Of a stretch of DNA of 64,000 nt, positions 1 through 11,185 are shown piece by piece; the first letter of the stretch is position 1; each line of letters begins with the position of its first letter. Origin of the DNA: Primulina eburnea. Its lineage: Eukaryota > Streptophyta > Magnoliopsida > Lamiales > Gesneriaceae. The notes under the pieces were generated by a model. It was not told the origin of the DNA, made no database searches, and saw only the letters and a list, made by a program, of their open reading frames with translations. The stretch is from contig NC_133114.1 of NCBI RefSeq assembly GCF_022965805.1, positions 2,564,761 through 2,628,760 of the forward strand, in the 5' to 3' direction. The translations under genes and the position numbers were made by a program.

Positions 1-102
1 GTAAAATCGCGATTAATTTTTCAAAATACTAACCGACCGCATATGGCAATTCGGTTTGAATTTTTTTAAAAAAACCGCAAAACCGCACCGTGATCACCCC
101 TA
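1..102 (-). repeat. Terminal part of a hAT-like element, cut by window edge
   Basis: Read on the minus strand from position 102, the sequence starts TAGGGGTGATCACGGTGCGG and runs into GCGGTTTT-type motifs. This resembles the ends of many plant hAT elements and hAT-derived MITEs. The rest would lie left of the window, so neither the second end nor a target duplication can be seen. Confidence 0.4.
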
Positions 103-140
103 GTACAAAGGCTCTATCCGCTTAGTTACTAAACATCAAG

Positions 141-143
141 TTA

Positions 144-201
<58 letters not shown>
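141..201. repeat. (TA)n microsatellite
   Basis: About 60 bases of almost pure TA dinucleotide repeat with one interruption near 150. The sequence between it and the next TA tract (202-371) holds no gene that I can see. Confidence 0.95.
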
Positions 202-204
<3 letters not shown>

Positions 205-367
205 TTTGTTATCCTGCACACCTCGGTATCATGAGCACCGCCTACGTGGCGGTGCATGATTGATCAGTCTTTTTTAAAAAAACAAAACAAAAATTTTGTG
301 TGGTTGTGGGTGTGCCACATAGACAGGCTTCTACAGGTGTGCAGGAAAAGTGTGTGCATGGTATCAT

Positions 368-371
<4 letters not shown>

Positions 372-424
<53 letters not shown>
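372..424. repeat. (TA)n microsatellite
   Basis: About 50 bases of pure TA repeat. The following stretch 425-1140 is AT-rich and I see no gene, RNA gene or clear repeat in it. Confidence 0.95.
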
Positions 425-428
<4 letters not shown>

Positions 429-1142
429 TTAAAATGTATTATGATACCAAAAATTAGTTACCGTAAAAACTTCAAACTTCAAACTTAATAACATAATATA
501 AAATACTATAGATATGATGTTATTATTCATCATTCACATTTTCACAAATTTGGATTTTATGTAATTTAAAGAAAAAATTATTTTACAGCTATGCCTAATA
601 AATTAAAGAAAAGAAAACAATTTCGAAGGGGCAAAAATGTGATTTCGGGTTGAAATCGGTTCACACAATTAATGGACCACGCCGAACAAATCGGCCGTGA
701 ATGGGCCCAACCCAATAACTTTAATTTCACTACCGTAACAGCCTAGAAACGGTCCAGCTTGGTGGTTGCACAACTGTACTATCTCCCGTACAATAAATAC
801 TGTGTAACAGTAAATGATATATGCCGTTTGAAAAGTATTAATTTAGTTAAAATATTTTATAAAATTAAATATCCTATGAAATTTAGTAAAATCAGTTTTT
901 TTTATATATAATTATAAAATCAGCGCGCCCTTTACGCAATTTTTTTTCATTTGCGTGCTAGATTACCCGTTTTATGAAAGACGAACAATACGCATAAATT
1001 ATTTTTTAAAAAAGAGATAAAATGTAGAACGATATATTTTCTCAATAAAAAATCTATTACATTTCAACTTTTAACGGCTTATACAAAAAATCCATTATAT
1101 TTCACTATGTTCAATCAAATTCACTCGTATTTTTTCATGTCG

Positions 1143-3175
1143 TTATTCTAAATGTTCCTTCAGTTTCGACTTGATATTTTTCATCATTTTTATTATGTTG
1201 TATTCGGTTAATGACTTTTGACCAATCATTGAGCAAAAATTGGACTTTTTCAAATTTTTCGACTTTGAGTTAGAACATCTCTTATACAACGTATTTTCTC
1301 CAATACTAAAAGCTCGCTTCACTGCAACTGTTGAAAACGGGCAAGTCAGAATTATTTTTGCTATTATTGACAAAATTGGATATATTTGTGTTTTTTTGCG
1401 ATTGTATATGTCAAAAGTTTCCTCATTCGCATCATTAAAATCAAAAACAGTGGTAAAATAATTTTTATGTTCCTGATTGGAACTTGAGGATTCTCATGGG
1501 CGTCTCGTCCGTAGTTTAATAAAAGTTGTGTTTTAGTAAGTTTAGAAAAAATATTGCTAGTGGTACTGGATCGTGAATCATGTGAAAAAATACATCTATT
1601 ATATTTGATGTTATGTTCATTATAAATATCATATAAATGAATTTTAATATTAAACAATTGCAATTATATATTAAGAGCCGTTTTCGTAATAGGATCTAAA
1701 GACTCATTAATATAATGTTAATATTTCTTGTAAATCATCTAATTTAAGTTTAGGATATAAAACAAAAGCACATAAAAATATTTCAGGGATTTCTAAAAAA
1801 AAAATCTCATTTCGTTTTCATGACCTAAATAAATTGAATTAAAAGCATCATCACTAGATTTCATATGTTCACTAAAAATACATGCAATATTGCAACAATG
1901 TGTTAAAACTATATGAGAAGCAGGATAATAAATACTTGATAATTGATCACCAGCATCATTTAAAACTTTTAAAATTTTACAATTACTAGTGCATATGTTC
2001 TATTTATTCGAAAATAAATAAATATCACGAGCTTGAACATGTTAATGAAAAAATATACGTTATAAATTTTTATATTCAAAAGACGATAATAATAATTTAT
2101 ATTTTGAATTCTAATTAGTTGGAACATCTCGTGCGAACTGTTTAGACCTCATATCATTTATTTTGCAAATTTTGCCCCATTATTTCATAACTTGAGGATG
2201 TGTCTATAGATAATGAATTGCATTCCTAATTAATGGAATTTGTAATGCTAAATTTTTTAGTTCATTTTGAACACGCAAATTTAAAATATGACGTCTGCAC
2301 CTAATATGAAAAATTTACAACATAACGATGATTTACATATTTCAATAAGTCAACTAATACTATAAGTATTTTCACTAGTATTATCAAAAAAATTTGAAAA
2401 ACTTGATAGCCTAGAATGGAAAGGGGGGCGAGGGGTATTTATAGGAGAAAAAATTTAAAAAATAACACTACAACTGAAACTGACTGCGACGATCGACGGT
2501 CAAGGACATTTAATACTTATATGCAGACAACTTTGTCAATGATCATTCCAAATATCCGAACGAAAAAAAAAACTTTATTATTTAAACTAGCGAGCTCTTT
2601 AATTAATTTTTATTTTTGTTCAACTACTACTTTTTTAACTGTCGTTTGAGTGTATTTTTGGGATATAAACGTCAAATAGAAGGATTTGCATTTATAGAAA
2701 GATAATTTTCAAAAGATAATTTATCACTAAAACTAATATAAAGTTTTTTAACAACACAAAATTTAGTTGTTTCTTCTCTAAATTTAGCTTCGGAAAAATT
2801 TTAAAAGTCGAGAATCGTCAGCCAATGGAAAAGAGAATGTCATAATTTGAGTTTGAGAACTATCAATACCAATTTTCATCGGATGATTTTTCTCAATGTT
2901 ATAAATTTTTGGACAATATTAGCATTTGGCTTGCATATAACTGGGATAAATATCACATTTTTGAAATGTTTGGTAAAAATATCGAATGTCGAGTGAGTGA
3001 GGCACCGCTTGAGTTTTTGTTTAGGTGCCCTCAGATTGCTTATACTTTCTTGACTTTGATGATGATGTGTTTGTTTGGTCTATTTTTCTTGTTCTTGATG
3101 TTACTCATTGGAAAAATCGAGATCATAATCGTCGACATTGAACGAAAGAAAATCCCGATGCTCAAACTCGGGTAA
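1143..3175 (-). pseudogene. hAT-family transposase (BED zinc finger type), degenerate
   Basis: Fragments of a hAT transposase can be read in order on the minus strand. Near 3175-2990 is an N-terminus with the remains of a BED-type zinc finger (KCxYC-like motif after a frameshift). Near 2790-2640 comes a segment of the AKFREE...NYLS type. Near 2300-2050 are CRRHILNLRVQNEL and ARDVPTN-stop-NSKYKLLLSSFEYK, which match the conserved RCxxHxLNLxVQ and RDVPTRWNSTY blocks of plant RICESLEEPER-like hAT proteins. At 1373-1150 is the C-terminal dimerisation motif PFSTVAVKRAFSIGENTL. Many stops and frameshifts separate the blocks, so no protein can be made. No intact ends or 8-bp duplication were identified. 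The order and spacing of the blocks make the family assignment fairly safe. Confidence 0.75.
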
Positions 3176-3800
3176 CATGATGTCATATTTGTATAAATAT
3201 GAAATTGGAGTAATTATGAAAATAAATCAACAATGGAAAATAACTCAATAATCAAGATTTAATATTTTGATAATGAAAGAATTGTTAATTATTGAAAGAA
3301 AATTGTACGAAAAAAATGGAAAGGGGGTCGGGGATATTTACAGAAAAAAAAAAACCTACAATAATCGACCCGACTGTCTTGGTCCGGGTTGACTGTTGTA
3401 CAACGGCCACGAACGTCGGTTAACCAGCCTATTGATCACGGGACCGTTCCAGTTCGAATCTGGGTCAGACCCGACCAAGAGCCAGGTCTATATGTTGTTT
3501 CATTCGATAAAATCACCGACGAAAAACTTACGAATATATATTTGGCCAATGGCCATACACTCTTCTAATCACAATCCCTCTCCCAAATCAAAATTTTCTA
3601 CCTTTGCGCCTGTCTCGCTCCAATGACTTCCGACACAATTGATCATATCAATACATGCTTCTCGTTGATCAAATAAAAGTCGAATTTTATGTGAAGGAAT
3701 CATTCACATTGATTAAGATTATCCCAATTAATTTAGCAATCAAGAGAAATTATTCATAAAGTATTAGTTAGATTTTTTAAGCATGATATTTGTTACAAAA
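3176..3800. other. No gene seen; flank of the hAT remnant
   Basis: AT-rich, with a moderately GC-rich patch at about 3365-3500 that may be part of the hAT element's 5' region. No coding signature or known repeat was recognised. Confidence 0.5.
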
Positions 3801-4024
3801 GTAGGTCTCTCGTGAGACGGTCTTACGAATCTTTATCTGTGAGACGGGTCAACCCTACCGATATTCATATTAAAAACTAATAATGTTAGCATAAAAAGTA
3901 ACATTTATGGATGTCCCAAATAAGAGATCTGTATCACAAAAAAGCAGTACTTTTTAATAGATACCCATATAAGAAATATGTATCACAAAATACGATCCGT
4001 GAAACCGTCTCACACAAATTTTTG
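3801..4024. mobile_element. MITE with GTGAGACGGT inverted ends
   Basis: The ends carry an inverted repeat: GTGAGACGGTCTTACG at 3812 on the plus strand, and GTGTGAGACGGTTTCACGG on the minus strand ending near 4015. The interior (GTGAGACGGGTCAACC and an ATAAGAGATCTGTATCAC segment) is typical of a small, very abundant non-coding repeat of asterid genomes. It is about 220 bp, too short to code for a transposase. No clean target duplication could be fixed by eye. Confidence 0.65.
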
Positions 4025-4162
4025 TCTTGTTACAACGATCAGTTTAAGTTATATATCACATAAGGATTCATCAACCACGAACAATACAATCTTTTAATCA
4101 ATCAAACCACTCAAAAGAAATTAAAAGAAAACATAATTACGGATCAAGCAGTTTTAAGCAAC

Positions 4163-4191
4163 GGGGCTAATGGATTAGAACCATTAGCCCC
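4163..4191. other. Perfect 11-bp stem hairpin 3' of the kinase gene
   Basis: GGGGCTAATGG is followed by a 7-base loop and its exact complement CCATTAGCCCC. It lies 60-90 bases past the stop codon of the kinase reading frame. It is also inside the alternative C-terminal frame that ends at 4144, so it may simply be coding sequence of the ancestral tail. Confidence 0.6.
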
Positions 4192-4249
4192 AGCAGAATA
4201 AGTGGCAGATTTTGAAGGGTTGCCGTAATGGCTTCTGCAGCCCATAGAA

Positions 4250-6301
4250 TCACTCCCACTGGTACTGTAATTCACACCAGAACTTTCCGCCACAGTGCAT
4301 GGAAGGACTCTGATATACCGGCACCGGCATTACTTCTGGAAGAACTGGCAATTGAGCCTCAAAGTTCATCACATTAATCACCTGTCGTATTGTGGGCCGA
4401 TGCCGACAATCCGGATGAGCACACCATAGCCCCAAAACCAACAATGTCTCCATTTCTTCACCATTTTGCTCGGTTCCTAAATCTTGCTCCGCAGAATCTA
4501 GTATTTTTCCTGCACCATAAAGTTGCCACACCCATTCCACTAATTGGAGCTGATCATCTTCTTGAAATATAGCATCAATGGCACTTCTCCCACAAGTGAT
4601 CTCTAATAAAACGACTCCGAAACTGAATATGTCAGATTCTTTGCTGGCCCTGCCAGAGATCACGTATTCAGGTGCCATGTATCCTCTAGTCCCCATCACC
4701 ATCGTGGTTTGTGACCCTTTCTCGTGATCGACGAGTCGAGCTAGGCCGAAATCACCGAGTTTGGCATCGAAGTTTGAATCCAACATAATGTTGCTTGATT
4801 TGATATCTCTATGGACTACACATTGCTTACATTCTTCATGTAGATACAACAAAGCTGAGGCTAATCCTTGTGCAATTTTGTATCTAACTTCCCATGTCAA
4901 CACTGAATTATGCTTAAAGAGATGTGAATCTAAGCTCCTATTTGGCAAGAACTCGTAAACAAGGAGGAGTTCACCTTCTTCGTGGCACCAACCGATGAGT
5001 TGGACGAGGTTTCTGTGTCTTAATTGACTAATGATCTTCACTTCTGATACATACTCTTTCAGCCCTTGACGTGATTCCTTCGATATCCTTTTTACAGCTA
5101 CATATGAATCGGTTTCTTTAAAGTAACCTCTGTAAACTCCACCAAATCCTCCTTCTCCAAGCTTTAATTTCTCTGCAAAATCATCAGTTCCACGGGCCAG
5201 TTCTTTGTACGAAAACCTCTTAGCCCCAGCGCTCGTTTCAAATTCCTTCTCCATCGACGTGTTGATAGCATTTGTGTATTTTTTTATTTGTGCCTTGATA
5301 TCATTTTTCTTCTTCAAGAAACAGCCTGCAAATCCCAAAACAAGAAGTACAATCAGCAATCCTGCAGCGCCTAATCCGAAAGCTAATCTCCATACTCCCC
5401 GCTTCCTTTTCCGGTTTCCTTCTACAATAATTAAGTTGACCGGGGGATCCGATGTTGGGCTCGGAGCTGGCATTGGACACGGAGCTGGCACATTAGAAGT
5501 GACATCGATAATTAAATTTGAATAAAAATCCCAAGACTTAACAGTATTTCTCTCGAAAAAATCTCCTGTTGCACCAGAAAAGCCAAACTCAACTTTTTCA
5601 GGCATGTAATCTCTGAGATCAACCACGCGGCTGAGGCTACCCAGTGTGATTGTGTTATTAAAAGTATTTGTAAAATTAACAGTGAGAATCTTTGAACTGC
5701 CGGTGTAGCTAATCCAAGCTTCATTTTGCCTTCCCCGAGTAATATCATTCTGCCAATAAGCGGTTGCAACAGATACCATGGAATTTATATTAATCCCAAC
5801 ATGTGGGGCAACTGGATCGAAAGAATTCTGGTAAGTATCGAATTCAACTGCAAAAAACGTCTCCTCAGATGAATTTGAACAAACACAATCTCTATTAAGG
5901 CCTATGCTGGCACCATCAGAGGCAGTCCTCACGGATGAATTGACAGGAGCCAAGAAAAAGGTGATTCCATCCCCAAAATCGTTTCTCCCGCTTGAATCTA
6001 TCACAAACGAAAAATGAGTCGAAAAATCACTCAAATTCCCGGAATTCTTGTCCCACAGATGCAGCGGCTCGACATATGTGGCGCGACCCATTCTTGATGT
6101 CTGTGAAACATTGAACTCATTGGGGGTGAGCTGAATCCCTTGGGGTGAGATGTAAGCATCTCCTGTGGTGTTGATGAAGTGATTGTTCTCGTTAGACCCG
6201 AAGCTGGCAAAGTTGAAGGATAAAGAAACCGAAATAGTACTTGCGGGGGTGGAGAAGAGGAAGAAGAAGAAGAAGTAAATCCCCATGGTGAAACAATGCA
6301 T
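4250..6301 (-). CDS. L-type lectin-domain receptor kinase (LecRK, clade IX-like)
   Basis: Intronless gene for a plasma-membrane receptor kinase of 683 residues from the chosen start. In order: a signal peptide (a run of F and L after MGIY); a legume-lectin domain at about 24-261 with metal-site residues E153, D155, N159, D162 and H167; a proline-rich stalk; one membrane helix at about 306-328; and a Ser/Thr kinase with GEGGFGGV at 382-389, K404, HRD 497-499, DFG 517-519 and APE 543-545, so an active RD kinase. The frame is open to an upstream ATG at 6427, but those extra 42 residues are basic and would precede the signal peptide, so the ATG at 6301 (or 6286) is preferred. Family members take part in defence and cell-wall sensing; the ligand is unknown. 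The last residues look out of frame: a minus-one frame continues about 50 residues to a stop at 4144-4146, ending PLLKTA, which resembles the Ser-rich tail of the family. A CCAAT box (minus strand, about 6500) lies upstream. Confidence 0.93.
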   Translation of the reverse strand: MHCFTMGIYFFFFFLFSTPASTISVSLSFNFASFGSNENNHFINTTGDAYISPQGIQLTPNEFNVSQTSRMGRATYVEPLHLWDKNSGNLSDFSTHFSFVIDSSGRNDFGDGITFFLAPVNSSVRTASDGASIGLNRDCVCSNSSEETFFAVEFDTYQNSFDPVAPHVGININSMVSVATAYWQNDITRGRQNEAWISYTGSSKILTVNFTNTFNNTITLGSLSRVVDLRDYMPEKVEFGFSGATGDFFERNTVKSWDFYSNLIIDVTSNVPAPCPMPAPSPTSDPPVNLIIVEGNRKRKRGVWRLAFGLGAAGLLIVLLVLGFAGCFLKKKNDIKAQIKKYTNAINTSMEKEFETSAGAKRFSYKELARGTDDFAEKLKLGEGGFGGVYRGYFKETDSYVAVKRISKESRQGLKEYVSEVKIISQLRHRNLVQLIGWCHEEGELLLVYEFLPNRSLDSHLFKHNSVLTWEVRYKIAQGLASALLYLHEECKQCVVHRDIKSSNIMLDSNFDAKLGDFGLARLVDHEKGSQTTMVMGTRGYMAPEYVISGRASKESDIFSFGVVLLEITCGRSAIDAIFQEDDQLQLVEWVWQLYGAGKILDSAEQDLGTEQNGEEMETLLVLGLWCAHPDCRHRPTIRQVINVMNFEAQLPVLPEVMPVPVYQSPSMHCGGKFWCELQYQWE

Positions 6302-6638
6302 GGTTGCTGATACTCTCTGTTTTGGTCGTGTAAGAATCAAGAAAATGCTTATAAATGTGGATTTCATGCAGTACAACAACTTTCTTCGTCGAAAGAGTCT
6401 TCCGACATATTTCTTTAGCTTTAGCAAAAGGCTGTGTTTTTTTATTGAAAAGCTTCACCGCTTATTTTCTAATCTCCACTGAACTGTCTTTTTATTTCTA
6501 TTGGTTATGGCTGCGACTTGTGCATAATCAATTTCCTTTGGTAAATCAACATGGTTCCATTCTCATCGGACTCTTGCATGGTCGGAAGATGGGGAAAAAT
6601 GTGATTTTCACTGCAAGTTAATATCTCATTTACAGGCT
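6302..6638 (-). promoter_or_regulatory. Short upstream region of the LecRK gene
   Basis: About 340 bases separate the preferred start codon from the first transposon-like sequence near 6639. On the minus strand there is an ACCAATAG box near 6500 and an AT-rich AGAAATAAAAAG stretch just downstream that could act as a weak TATA element. Both are guesses from motif and position. Confidence 0.35.
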
Positions 6639-6683
6639 GAGAATCCGTGACTTCCTCTTATTTAAATTGGCACAGAGCACTCA

Positions 6684-9324
6684 TGTAGATCCCGAAAATC
6701 AGTACACGTAAAACCCATGCATATATTTAAATTGTTAAATTAATTATTTAAGTTTAAAATGATTTTAGATATGTGTGATTTATGAAATTGCATTATTTTA
6801 ATTATTTATGTTTTTAAGATGCACGTTAAAATATTTTCTTGAGTTTTATGTTTCAGGCGAATATTCGATACGGGATCGGAAAAGAGACCGGTGACGATTT
6901 AAGCGATAAAAAAATGTGGTATTTTATTTAAAGCCAAGAATTTTATATTTAAATGATTTATGAAGTTTTTAACATTTTAAAACTTAATTTAATTTTTTTT
7001 GATGATTTTAAGTTTTAAACTTTTAAAGTTTATCAATTGTGTATTTTATTTTAATTTTGGGATTTTTGTAAAGTTATAATGAGTTAGTTAATTAATTAGA
7101 TTGCTAACTAGTTAATTAAGCAAAAATTTTCCTAACTAGAACACACCCACACATTTTACTCACCTTGTGGCTTAATACACACCACACACACATTCAAGTA
7201 TGCACACACACACCCCCCTTCACTATAAAAAACACACACACGTTTCTTTTGTTGGAGAAGCCAAAGGTTCTTGAGGCGATTTCTTTTCAGCAGCCACCAT
7301 CCCCTTTCCCTACGAATTCTCAGCAGATTTTCGGTAAATTTTCTTCAAGAAATCGCGCAGCAGACGTCAACTGATCTTTTTTCCCCGTATTCCACCGCAC
7401 CGGTATTCGTCATCTTCAATTGTTTCAAGACCAAAGGCATGTATATTCTGTTATTTTTGCATCGATATCGTCATATTATGCGTTGTGTTATTATTTATCC
7501 GTAAAAATACATGTGTGATGTGTAGAAGTTTGAGCAATGACGTTTGGATAAATTTTGGAATTGTTTTTGGATCACAAATCTCGTTTTTGCTGTCATATTT
7601 AAAAACTGAGATTTTTCGGTCGTGATTTTGAGAAAACTTTCACATGAAAATTGTAGAACTTTTCGATACCTTCGATTTGACAGTAAATTCGAAATATTTG
7701 GATAAGAAATGAGTGAGTTATGATTGTTTTCGTGGGACTGCTCAAACTGCGACTTTTATGAAAATGTGTTCTTGCCATGTTCTTGAATTTATTTGTTGCA
7801 GGCTTCGTTGGGCATCGCCGGGCTTGTGTTACTGCATTTAGATATGTTATGAGATGTATTTAGGTGTTATTTGGTGGTTCGTTTGGGTCGGGATTGGCTT
7901 GGGATGTAATAGAAGTCGTAGGAAGCGAAACGATACCGAATTACGGGTTATTGTTGTATTGAAGTTACTTGTCGATGCTTGGTGACGTTTGGGGTGTTTG
8001 TACGGGTACTAATCAATGTAATAACATCCTAGGATGAGTCTCAAGGTGTTGGTTCATGGTCCTTAGACTTGGATTGAAAGGGTGAAAGATTAAGTTAGTG
8101 AATTTTCGTGATTTTCCTCATACAGAGGGTATCCGGACCCCTTACCGGACCCCGACACGGAGTCCGTGTCCTTTTTCCTTCAAAAATACGAAATTCCAGT
8201 GCCTACCCGGACCCGTGTACCCCCTCTTAAAAAAAGTTTTTTTTAAAATTTTTTTTGTAGTATTTGATTCGGGGTTCTATATCATGGTTTAGTACGATGG
8301 TTAAAATTTATTTATGTAAAAATATAGGATTTTTTTTGGGGTTTTATGTCATGGTTTAGAACTATGATTAAACGATGTCAAGTTCGGAGCGAACTAGAAT
8401 GTCAAAAGCTACTTATTCACTTTGGTGGTGAGCTCGAATACCTATGTCTAAGACATGCAAGTCAAATATTTAAATTCATGTTAGTATGTGCAGTAGAGGC
8501 CCCGAGTGAGATCCAATGAATCCCTCAACACCAAGTAAGTATGTTGACGTGCAAAGAAAATATTTCAAGTTTTTGAGGTATGCTAAATGTCTTGTGACCA
8601 AATTATGTTTAGGATGGGAAAGCGTTAAATTATGAACGGGAAACAATCAGCCCGTTGAATTATGAACGGGGATCTCATGTATGTGGCAGTGGATACGTTC
8701 CTATCATCCCAGTACTGTGGTTTAGTCTGATCAGACAATTTATGTTATAGGTCACTTGCTTTGAAACATATCTCTACGCAAAATGATGCTATGTATGCTC
8801 AAGTATGTATGATGCAATCATGTTTAAGAAAAGTTTTATGATGATGGCACGTCTACGTTTATGCTATTACGTTCAAGTTCAAGTATGTTTATGCTATTAC
8901 GTTCGAGTTTCAAGTATGTACGCTCTATTTTAAAGATGCATGTGGTTTTATTACGTATTACTTGCTATTACCAGTTTATACATGTTGAGTCTTTAGACTC
9001 ACTAGACTTGATCGATGCAGGTGAGGATGACTTTGAGGAGACGAGGGGTGGGGATCAATGAGCCGACTTGGACCGGGCAGGAGGCTAAACCTGAGGACCG
9101 CCCATGTTTTTAATACATTATGCCATGTTTCAAATATTCTGATTTCACGTTATTGTGTACGATTTTTAAACAAGTGTTTTAGCAAAATTTCTTTGTGGAA
9201 ATTTTTATTTCAAATATTTTTAATGATCAGTTTATTGTTATCGAAATTTGAAGGTTTCTATTTAATTAAGAAAATTTTTATTTTTACGCAGATTTTAAAG
9301 TAGTTAAAAGTACGGTATGTTACA
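6684..9324 (+). repeat. 5' LTR of the gypsy element (2641 bp)
   Basis: Starts TGTAGATCCCG and ends GGTATGTTACA, directly followed by the primer site. A TATA box (CACTATAAAAA) lies near 7222. A GC-rich segment at about 8130-8222 carries ACACGGAGTCCGTGT; here it has one full repeat and a truncated second one. Compared with the 3' LTR it also has one copy instead of two of a roughly 70-bp GTTAAATTATGAACGGGG unit near 8620-8670. Confidence 0.93.
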
Positions 9325-9326
9325 GT

Positions 9327-9338
9327 TGGTATCAGAGC
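9327..9338 (+). other. Primer-binding site (initiator tRNA-Met type)
   Basis: TGGTATCAGAGC lies two bases after the 5' LTR. It is complementary to the 3' end of plant initiator methionine tRNA, the usual primer for these elements. The leader 9339-9558 shows no ORF. Confidence 0.93.
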
Positions 9339-9558
9339 GGTGTTCTTGAAAAGGGTTATGCCTACTGCCGGTTGCGAGAAGCTCACGAAGTAACACCTCA
9401 AGTCTGTAAGTTTTAAAGTTTTGAAATCTTTTATGTAGTAAGCATCAAGTCACGATTTCAGCATGAACATGTTTTAAGTTCAAATTTCGTGCATCCAACG
9501 ATACTGATATAAGGTTATTGTATGCTGGGTTATGTGTTGGGTAAATTTTTAGAACGAT

Positions 9559-10328
9559 ATGCTTCCTAGACGTTTGGTTGGCCGTGAAGGAAGAGATGAG
9601 GACAGAGAGGCTTGTGAAGGGGAGATGGCCACTCCTTCTCGTCCACCCCTAGATATGCAGGCTCAGATGCTTGCAGGGATGACTCATTTCTTCGCACATT
9701 TTGCGAGGAATCAAGCTATAGTTGATACAGGGGTGAGACCCATATCGGAAGCTGTGTACGAAAGGTTTAGGAGGATGGATCCTAAGGATTTCTAGGGGAC
9801 TACTGACCCGGTGATAGTTAAAGGATGGATTATGTCCATCGAGGTTATTTTCGCTTCCATGGAGCTGCAGGATGCAGAGAGTGTTAGATGTGTCACCTTT
9901 TTGTTGACAGAGGACGCATGCTTTGGTGGGAAAGCGCGTCCATGTTAGTGAATCTGCAGACTCTGTCATGGGATGGCTTTAAGGAGGTCTTTTACTCCAA
10001 GTACTTCACTGAAGAAGTACGATCCAGATTGACTAGGGAGTTTATGACGTTACGTCAAGGAGACAGAAGCGTAGCTGAGTTCGTGAGGAAGTTCGAGAAG
10101 GGGTGTCACTTTGTACCCCTGATTGCGAATGATGCCCGAGAGAAGCTGAGGCATTTTATTGATGGGTTGCGGCCGATCTTGCGTCGCGATGTCAGGGTTG
10201 CTGGTCCTACAACTTATGCGGTTGCCGTGTCGAGAGCTTTGGCTGCAGGGCAGGACCAGAGGAACATTGAGGTCAATAGGAATTACAAGAGGCCCTATCA
10301 GGCACCTTGTCTTGAGGAATCTTTGTAA
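9559..10328 (+). pseudogene. Gag of the gypsy element, broken
   Basis: The start reads MLPRRLVGREGRDED. The frame stops at 9793 (a TAG in the middle of the capsid region, just before GTTDPV). It needs a frame change near 9900 and then reads through the conserved retrotransposon gag block (LSWDGFKEVFYSKYF, VRSRLTREFMTLRQGD, SVAEFVRKFEKG) to about 10328. The zinc knuckle that should follow is missing. Capsid function is lost. Confidence 0.85.
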
Positions 10329-11185
10329 GTCATTAAAAAAATTAGGATTAAGTGGATATGAGTACTGGAATTAGGTTATATAAGACTACTTGGGTTGTGT
10401 AAGTTTTAATTTCTAGTTTATGAAATAGATGTTCATACGGGGATATTGGTTGAAATAAAAACAAAAGAGAATTAGTTGTATTCAACATAGGTTATCAATG
10501 GTCGAATATTAAGTTTTTTTTATCGAGTAAGAAATCTAAAATCTTTATATGAGGATTCTAGAATTCTATGGGTTATAAGTGAAGTTGATTTATTAGAATT
10601 AGTCCATCATTAACATGGGGAAACTTATTAAGCTTAATACGTTAGAATGAATTAAGTATTGAAGATACTTCAAAGTGTGACATTCGTTCTAATGAGGAAG
10701 GTTTAAGTGTCTTAGGCCTCAACTATAATGTAATTGAGAAGAAATAGTTTAAGCATGTATTTGATGCTAGGAAGGTTTTATTATTTAAGCAGAAGATCGA
10801 TATTGAATATTTTGGTGTTTTATGGATTAATGTTACTCGAAATTTAAGATTAGCAACAAATTTATATTTGGGATGTATTTGTAAATATCTAAGTTACGTA
10901 AATTTGGTGTCGTAAGGTAAAGATTCGATTCAAGGATCGTAGGTCAATATTATTATGGGGTTAAGATAAGTTTAATTTTTGAGTGTAGTACCATGGATAG
11001 AAGTTGATTAGTAACTTTTGGTACTAAGATTTCTTAGGTTGAACTGCATAAATGCTAATGTAATAGATCGAGGATCATTACGGGTATAGTATAAAGAAAG
11101 TAAGATACGATAAGTTTGAACCTCCATTTCTAATATTGGGAATTGTGAGAAAAGACAGAATTTGAGGTCATAGTAAAGTAAAAAC
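10329..11185 (+). other. Unidentified AT-rich segment replacing zinc knuckle, protease and early RT
   Basis: About 860 bases with stops in all frames lie between gag and the point where RT resumes ([13 protein letters not shown]). The zinc knuckle, the aspartic protease (DTGA-type) and the first half of RT should be here. No LTR ends or known repeat was recognised. It may be filler DNA acquired during a deletion, or very decayed element sequence. Confidence 0.6.

Noticed and set aside
2416..2649. Plus-strand ORFs in 1.2-3.2 kb
   Set aside because: The minus strand carries hAT transposase blocks through the same region; the plus-strand frames have no signature.
6302..6427. 42-residue N-terminal extension of the LecRK
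   Set aside because: It would place a basic, non-hydrophobic stretch before the signal peptide, so a start at 6301 or 6286 fits a secreted receptor better.
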